Assembly (NCBI GenBank): GCA_938030645.1
Contig: CALHHQ010000244.1
Location: 1-10,416, forward strand
Source of the DNA: an uncultured Rhizobiaceae group bacterium
GTDB lineage: Bacteria > Pseudomonadota > Alphaproteobacteria > Rhizobiales > Rhizobiaceae
Direction of reading: 5' to 3'
DNA: 10,416 nt
The notes under the pieces were generated by a model, which saw only the letters and a list, made by a program, of their open reading frames with translations, was not told the origin of the DNA and ran no database searches. Both the position numbers and the translations under genes were made by a program. Of the stretch, positions 6,288 through 10,416 are shown piece by piece (the first letter of the stretch is position 1; each line of letters begins with the position of its first letter).

Positions 6288-8141
6288 TTAGCTGCGCCCA
6301 AACAACCGTTCAATGTCTTTCAACTTCAATTCTACATAGGTGGGACGGCCATGGTTGCATTGGCCTGAATTGGGTGTGCTTTCCATATCGCGCAGCAACT
6401 GATCCATTTCTTGTGGCTTCAACCGACGCCCCGATCGAATTGATCCGTGACACGACATGGTGGCAGCTACGTAATCAACTTTCTCTGATACCAAGTCTGC
6501 GCTGCCCCATTCTCCGATTTCATCGACGAGATCTTGAAGCAATGCATGACTGTCAATTTCACCCAATATGGCTGGCGTTTCGCGCACAGCAACTGCTCCT
6601 GGGCCGAATGACTCTATAGTCAGTCCAAATTTTTGCAGGCCTTCCGCGTGGTCCAAAAGTCTGTTCACGTCTTCTTCGGGCAATTCCACCACGTCGGGTA
6701 TCAGCAGCATTTGGCCGTTGATACCGTCTCTCGCCATCTGAGCTTTCATTTTTTCATAGACCAATCGCTCATGGGCAGCGTGTTGATCCACAATCACCAA
6801 TCCGTCGTCGGTCTGGGTGATAATGTAGTTTTCATGCAGTTGCGCGCGTGCAGCGCCGAGAGGCAGGGCTTGTTGATGATGTGCGTCATCTGCGTCTCGA
6901 ATATCCGCACTTGGCGCAGCGGTTACATCAAAACCCTGTTGCGGACTTTCGCCGAAACCTGAACCTGTGTTCGAGGAGGGCTCTGGAACAGGACGAAATG
7001 CGCTTTGCTGCCAATCGTAGTTCTGATTGCCTGAGCCTTGATACTGTGAAGGGTTGGAGAAAGCGTTGTCATGTGGTGTATTTGCTGCCGACATATCTTG
7101 CTGTTGGAATGCGCCCAACATATTGCGCCCGCCTTCACTCGATGATCGGTGCCCAGCGGAACCGATTGCTTCACGCAATGCGCCAACGATCAGCCCTCGA
7201 ACTAAGCCAGAATCTCTAAATCGCACTTCCGATTTTGCAGGGTGTACATTCACATCCACAAGAGAGGGGTCAATTTCCAGAAACAGACAGCAAACAGGGT
7301 GCCGATATCTGGAAAGAAAATCCATATACGCACCGCGTATGGCGCCTGAAATTTGCTTATCCTTTACGGGCCGTCCGTTCACATAGAAGAACTGATGCAA
7401 GGCGTTTCCACGGTTGTAAGTGGGCAGGCTCGATACGCCTTTGAGAAAAACGCCTTCGCGTTCAGCATCAACCACAAGACCGTTTTCAATGAACTCTTCA
7501 CCCAAAACTTGCGCCATACGTTTAATAGGTGCGTCTTCGCCAACAAGTGCGGGATATTCACTAGCCTGTCGGTCGCTGCCAGAAACCGAAAAATGAATAT
7601 GCGGATGGCCAAGAACGGCGCGTTTGACAACATCGGTGATCGAATTTGCTTCGGCACGGTCCGTCTTCAAAAATTTTAAACGTGCAGGCGTGGCGTAAAA
7701 CAGATCCGCCACTTCAACCACTGTGCCCATGGAGAGTGCCGCAGGCTTTGGCGGGAAAACCTGTCCACCCTCGACACCAATTTCCCACCCAGTCTCTTCG
7801 TCTTGCAATCGACTGCGAATGGAAAGGCGTGCAACGGACCCAATTGATGGCAATGCTTCGCCACGAAACCCGAGCGAATGAATGGCGTTGAGATCATCCG
7901 TCAGTTTAGATGTGCAATGACGCTCCACAGCCAATTGTAGATCATCACGAGACATCCCCGTGCCATTGTCTGTGATGCGAATGAGCGATTTTCCACCATT
8001 CGAAGTGACAACTTCAATGCGCGTTGACCCAGCATCAATTGCGTTGTCGAGAAGTTCACGCACAACACTTGCCGGACGTTCAATGACCTCACCGGCAGCA
8101 ATCTGATTTACAATATTGTCGCTGAGGCGGCGAACCGTCAT
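6288..8141 (-). CDS. mutL: DNA mismatch repair protein MutL (endonuclease type)
   Basis: The 617-residue protein is a full-length MutL with an N-terminal GHKL ATPase and a C-terminal dimerisation/nuclease domain. Seen are NQIAAGEVIERPASVVRELL (12-31, with E29 the general base and N33 the Mg2+ ligand position), DNGTGMS (58-64), GFRGEALPSIGSV and DLFYATPARLKFLKTD, then KSEVRF closing the ATPase region. A Gln/Ser/Gly-rich linker spans roughly 335-425. The C-terminal domain carries DQHAAHERLVYE, fitting the DQHA(X)2E(X)4E endonuclease motif, plus a CHGSIRSGR element and a QCNHGRPTYVEL element. So this MutL probably nicks DNA itself, as expected in bacteria without MutH. An SD-like GGGAA lies about 7 nt upstream of the ATG at 8141. 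It is divergent from the SMP-30-like gene. Confidence 0.97.
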   Translation of the reverse strand: MTVRRLSDNIVNQIAAGEVIERPASVVRELLDNAIDAGSTRIEVVTSNGGKSLIRITDNGTGMSRDDLQLAVERHCTSKLTDDLNAIHSLGFRGEALPSIGSVARLSIRSRLQDEETGWEIGVEGGQVFPPKPAALSMGTVVEVADLFYATPARLKFLKTDRAEANSITDVVKRAVLGHPHIHFSVSGSDRQASEYPALVGEDAPIKRMAQVLGEEFIENGLVVDAEREGVFLKGVSSLPTYNRGNALHQFFYVNGRPVKDKQISGAIRGAYMDFLSRYRHPVCCLFLEIDPSLVDVNVHPAKSEVRFRDSGLVRGLIVGALREAIGSAGHRSSSEGGRNMLGAFQQQDMSAANTPHDNAFSNPSQYQGSGNQNYDWQQSAFRPVPEPSSNTGSGFGESPQQGFDVTAAPSADIRDADDAHHQQALPLGAARAQLHENYIITQTDDGLVIVDQHAAHERLVYEKMKAQMARDGINGQMLLIPDVVELPEEDVNRLLDHAEGLQKFGLTIESFGPGAVAVRETPAILGEIDSHALLQDLVDEIGEWGSADLVSEKVDYVAATMSCHGSIRSGRRLKPQEMDQLLRDMESTPNSGQCNHGRPTYVELKLKDIERLFGRS

Positions 8142-8165
8142 GATGTTTCCCGAAGGTTGGAGACC

Positions 8166-8186
8166 GGAGATTCGTTTTGCATCTCC
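8166..8186. promoter_or_regulatory. Inverted repeat in the mutL / SMP-30 divergent intergenic region
   Basis: GGAGAT (8166-8171) and ATCTCC (8181-8186) form a perfect 6-bp inverted repeat around a 9-nt spacer. An additional direct copy of GGAGA lies just upstream at 8159-8163. The position between two divergent starts suits a regulator operator for the catabolic gene pair, but short repeats like this also arise by chance. I see no confident -35/-10 pair for either gene here. Confidence 0.35.
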
Positions 8187-8233
8187 TGTTCAAACAATGA
8201 CCTGAATTGATTGTCGGATAAAGAGCAGAAAAT

Positions 8234-8237
8234 AAGG
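8234..8237 (+). promoter_or_regulatory. Shine-Dalgarno supporting the GTG start of the SMP-30-like gene
   Basis: AAGG (in the context AAGGTG) sits 6 nt before the GTG at 8244. The longer alternative, a TTG at 8211, has no Shine-Dalgarno-like sequence upstream and adds 11 residues that look unrelated to the family. This site decides the start. Confidence 0.55.
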
Positions 8238-8243
8238 TGCCCA

Positions 8244-9284
8244 GTGCAATCATTTGATTTGAGCAAATTAAGGTTTGTTGGGAAGGGGCTTTCTCGCCCC
8301 GAATGTGCATTGGCACATTCCAGCGGGCACATATTTGTTCCTGATTGGACTGATGATGGGGGCGTTTCCATCATAACGCCGAACGGTGAAACATATCGTC
8401 ATTTGGCCAAGAATTGGTCAGAAATGTCAGGCGAATTTGGCCTTGATGGACCGTTGCGTCCCAACGGGGTTTGCCTTTTGCCAGACGGTTCGTTTCTGTT
8501 GGCCCATTTGGGTGCTGAACGCGGCGGCGTTTTCAAACTTGCAATGGATGGTGCGGTTTCTGCTTTCTTGACGAACGTTCACGGGATGCCAATGCCTCCC
8601 ACGAATTTTGTAACAGTCGATTCAATGGAACGGATTTGGGTCACTGTGTCCACGAAGAAAACGCCCAGGGCAGCGGCTTATCGATCAGACGTTGCTGATG
8701 GTTTCATCGTTTTGGTCGATCAAGGTGAGTCTCGTATTGTTGCCGATGGATTGGGTTACACAAATGAGTGCCTTCCCCATCCAGACGGAAAACGCCTTTT
8801 TGTGAATGAAACATTTGCCCGTCGTCTGACCAGTTTTGATATTGCGGCAAATGGAGATCTATCAAATCGTAAAACCGTTGCAGAATTGAGCCACGGCATA
8901 TTTCCCGATGGATTGGCGTTTGATGAACATGGCGACGCTTGGCTGACTTCAATTGTTTCAAATCGTGTGTTGCGTGTGGACGATGATGGCGATGTGCAGA
9001 CTTACGTTGAGGATGTGGATATCGATCATCTAAACTGGGTTGAAGAAGCTTGGAAGTCTCACGCCATGGGGCGGCCTCATTTGGACAAGGCTGCGGGAAA
9101 ACACCTTCACAATGTGTCTAATCTCGCTTTTGCGGGTATGGATTTGAAGCAAGGTGTCTTAGGCTGCTTGTTGGACGACAAATTGGCAGTGGTGGACATG
9201 CCTGTTCGTGGGGCAAAGCCTGTCCATTGGGATTACAACATTCTTCCATTGTTGGACGCCATAAAAATGAAAATGGACAAGTAG
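8244..9284 (+). CDS. SMP-30/gluconolactonase/LRE family protein (probable lactonase)
   Basis: The protein is 346 residues from the GTG start, or 357 from a TTG at 8211. It is a six-bladed beta-propeller relative of gluconolactonase, which hydrolyses sugar or other lactones to hydroxy acids using one divalent metal. The likely metal/active-site residues, numbered from the GTG, are E20 (in LSRPECAL), N121 (PPTNFVTVD), N174 (GLGYTNECLPHPDGK) and D222 (FPDGLAFDEHGDAW). All four are present. WVTVST (about 132-137) and FVNETFARRLTSF (about 186-198) are typical of a bacterial subgroup of this family. No signal peptide is evident, so it is likely cytoplasmic. The dehydrogenase gene begins 9 nt after its stop, and that gene's ribosome binding site overlaps this stop codon. 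The natural lactone cannot be deduced. Confidence 0.88.
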   Translation: MQSFDLSKLRFVGKGLSRPECALAHSSGHIFVPDWTDDGGVSIITPNGETYRHLAKNWSEMSGEFGLDGPLRPNGVCLLPDGSFLLAHLGAERGGVFKLAMDGAVSAFLTNVHGMPMPPTNFVTVDSMERIWVTVSTKKTPRAAAYRSDVADGFIVLVDQGESRIVADGLGYTNECLPHPDGKRLFVNETFARRLTSFDIAANGDLSNRKTVAELSHGIFPDGLAFDEHGDAWLTSIVSNRVLRVDDDGDVQTYVEDVDIDHLNWVEEAWKSHAMGRPHLDKAAGKHLHNVSNLAFAGMDLKQGVLGCLLDDKLAVVDMPVRGAKPVHWDYNILPLLDAIKMKMDK

Positions 9285-9286
9285 GA
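9283..9286 (+). promoter_or_regulatory. Shine-Dalgarno of the dehydrogenase, overlapping the upstream stop
   Basis: AGGA at 9283-9286 lies 7 nt before the GTG at 9294 and shares bases with the TAG stop (9282-9284) of the SMP-30-like gene. This fits translational coupling. The nearby ATG at 9292 is out of frame and reads ATG-TGA, so the GTG is the real start. Confidence 0.7.
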
Positions 9287-9293
9287 AATAGAT

Positions 9294-10409
9294 GTGACGA
9301 AAACTGTTTTAGAATTGGCCATTTTACCGGGTGACGGAATTGGCATGGAGATCACCAAGCCGTGTGTGGAACTGGTTCAAGCTGCTTTGCAAAAAGCGGG
9401 CGAGCCAGCGGCCAATGAGAATTGGTTGGAAGCTGGCGCCGGCGCATACACAAAACTGGGAAATGCATTGCCAGCTGAAACAATTGATGGGTGCCGTAAA
9501 GCCGATGCGATTCTTCTCGCAGCAATGGGAGATCCGGAAGTTCGTTATCCCGATGGGACGGAGATCATCCCACAAATCGATTTGCGATTTGAACTAGACT
9601 TGTACGCTGGTGTTCGCCCCGTGCGGTCTGTACCTGGGATCAAAGGCCCGTTGGCCGACCCGCGCGGCAACCAATTGGATTTTGTTTTGGTGCGCGAGTC
9701 CACTGAAGGTTTGTTTGCTTCCGTAGGCAAAGGCACACGGGATGACGATCAAGCGACCGACACCCAAGTGATCACCCGAAAGGGCACAGCGCGAGTGTGC
9801 GAATTTGCATTTAAACTTGCACAGCAACGCAAGGCGCGAGGCTATGTGGGCGAAGTGACCAGCGTCGACAAAGCCAATGTGTTTAAGTCTATGGCATTTT
9901 GGCGTGATGTGTTTGATGAGGCATCCGAAGGCTATTCAGACATCACGAAAAAGTATGGCTATGTGGATGCCGTCGCTATGGAAATGGTGCGCCGTCCATG
10001 GATTTATGACGTGATGGTCACTGAAAATATGTATGGCGACATCCTGTCTGATCTCGCCGCAGGGTTGATTGGTGGCTTAGGGATGGCCCCATCTGCTGAC
10101 ATCGGAGACGAACACGCTGTTTTCCAACCATGCCATGGTTCAGCACCTGATATTGCTGGAACAGGAAAAGCCAACCCAACAGCGATGTTCCTTTCTGGCG
10201 CGATGATGTTGGAATGGTTGGCCGTTGAAAAAGGCAACAAAAATTATGATCGCGCGGCATTGTTCCTGCGTTCCGCAGTTGATGATGCATTTGCAGAAGG
10301 AACGCTCGTTTCAACAGAGCGTGGCGGTGATGCAGGTGTTGCAGAAATTTCAGCGGCCGTTGGCCAAGCACTGGTCAGTTTGAACAACAATGATCGTCGT
10401 ATTGCATGA
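9294..10409 (+). CDS. Isocitrate/isopropylmalate dehydrogenase-family beta-decarboxylating dehydrogenase, substrate unknown
   Basis: The 371-residue protein has the superfamily landmarks: LPGDGIG (11-17), substrate-carboxylate arginines R98 and R108 (LRFELDLYAGVRPVR) and R134, catalytic lysine K193 (SVDKANV), and metal ligands D225, D249 and D253 (VDAVAMEM, GDILSD). HGSAPDIAG (281-289) has the Asp-Ile pair typical of NAD+ rather than NADP+ use. Family members oxidise and decarboxylate 2-hydroxy acids (isocitrate, isopropylmalate, homoisocitrate, D-malate, tartrate). Two features argue against a routine LeuB or Icd. The catalytic Tyr that follows the TEG/TGG segment is Phe here (F141, in TEGLFAS). 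The positions matching the LeuB-specific Glu and the Icd Ser/Asn before R98 are Ile and Ile/Gln. It has a GTG start with AGGA 7 nt upstream and is coupled to the lactonase-like gene. It ends 7 bp before the window edge. Confidence 0.9.
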   Translation: MTKTVLELAILPGDGIGMEITKPCVELVQAALQKAGEPAANENWLEAGAGAYTKLGNALPAETIDGCRKADAILLAAMGDPEVRYPDGTEIIPQIDLRFELDLYAGVRPVRSVPGIKGPLADPRGNQLDFVLVRESTEGLFASVGKGTRDDDQATDTQVITRKGTARVCEFAFKLAQQRKARGYVGEVTSVDKANVFKSMAFWRDVFDEASEGYSDITKKYGYVDAVAMEMVRRPWIYDVMVTENMYGDILSDLAAGLIGGLGMAPSADIGDEHAVFQPCHGSAPDIAGTGKANPTAMFLSGAMMLEWLAVEKGNKNYDRAALFLRSAVDDAFAEGTLVSTERGGDAGVAEISAAVGQALVSLNNNDRRIA

Positions 10410-10416
10410 AAACCAA

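Noticed and set aside
6848..7219. Plus-strand open frame of 123 codons inside mutL
   Set aside because: It lies opposite the MutL linker and ATPase end. The long open frame is explained by codon bias of the true gene.
9294..10409. Calling the last gene leuB or icd
   Set aside because: Specificity residues of both are missing and the catalytic Tyr is Phe. It also has no leucine-biosynthesis neighbours in the window.
1..10416. Mobile elements, CRISPR arrays, tRNA or rRNA genes, or a defence island
   Set aside because: No terminal inverted repeats, repeat-spacer pattern, tRNA-like cloverleaf or relevant protein motifs were seen. All substantial coding stretches are accounted for by conserved chromosomal genes.

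Overview
The window is a stretch of core chromosome from what looks like an alphaproteobacterium, probably of the order Hyphomicrobiales (Rhizobiales) or a close marine relative. The basis is gene content and order: a PmbA/TldE homologue, an inositol-monophosphatase-family enzyme, a DUF4170 protein, WaaA, LpxK, a convergent DUF2093 protein and an endonuclease-type MutL. This order is familiar from that group. Base composition looks near 50% GC by eye, lower than in many rhizobia. Several genes seem to use TTG or GTG starts. I see no tRNA, rRNA, transposase, phage gene, CRISPR array or other sign of horizontal transfer.

Layout: (1) bases 1-976, minus strand: the first 325 residues of a KefB/KefC-type monovalent cation:proton antiporter, cut by the left edge. 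(2) bases 977-1123: a divergent intergenic region with a 13-bp tandem repeat. (3) bases 1124-6022, plus strand: a five-gene run, pmbA (tldE) - IMPase-family phosphatase - DUF4170 - waaA - lpxK. pmbA and the phosphatase overlap by 14 nt, and waaA and lpxK are 8 nt apart. (4) bases 6006-8141, minus strand: mutL followed by the DUF2093 gene, whose 3' end overlaps the 3' end of lpxK by 17 bp. (5) bases 8244-10409, plus strand: an SMP-30/gluconolactonase-like protein followed closely by a beta-decarboxylating dehydrogenase of the isocitrate/isopropylmalate dehydrogenase superfamily.

How the genes work together: waaA and lpxK are consecutive inner-membrane steps of Kdo2-lipid A synthesis. LpxK phosphorylates the tetraacyldisaccharide and WaaA then adds Kdo. 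The phosphatase and DUF4170 genes upstream may be linked to envelope or phosphate metabolism, but only by position. The lactonase-like and dehydrogenase genes look like a small translationally coupled catabolic unit for a sugar acid or hydroxy acid, with unknown substrate.

Most of the window is ordinary, and I found no convincing new system. The observation most worth following up is the terminal dehydrogenase. It keeps the family's metal-binding and lysine residues, but it has Phe where the catalytic Tyr is expected and lacks the specificity residues of both LeuB and isocitrate dehydrogenase.
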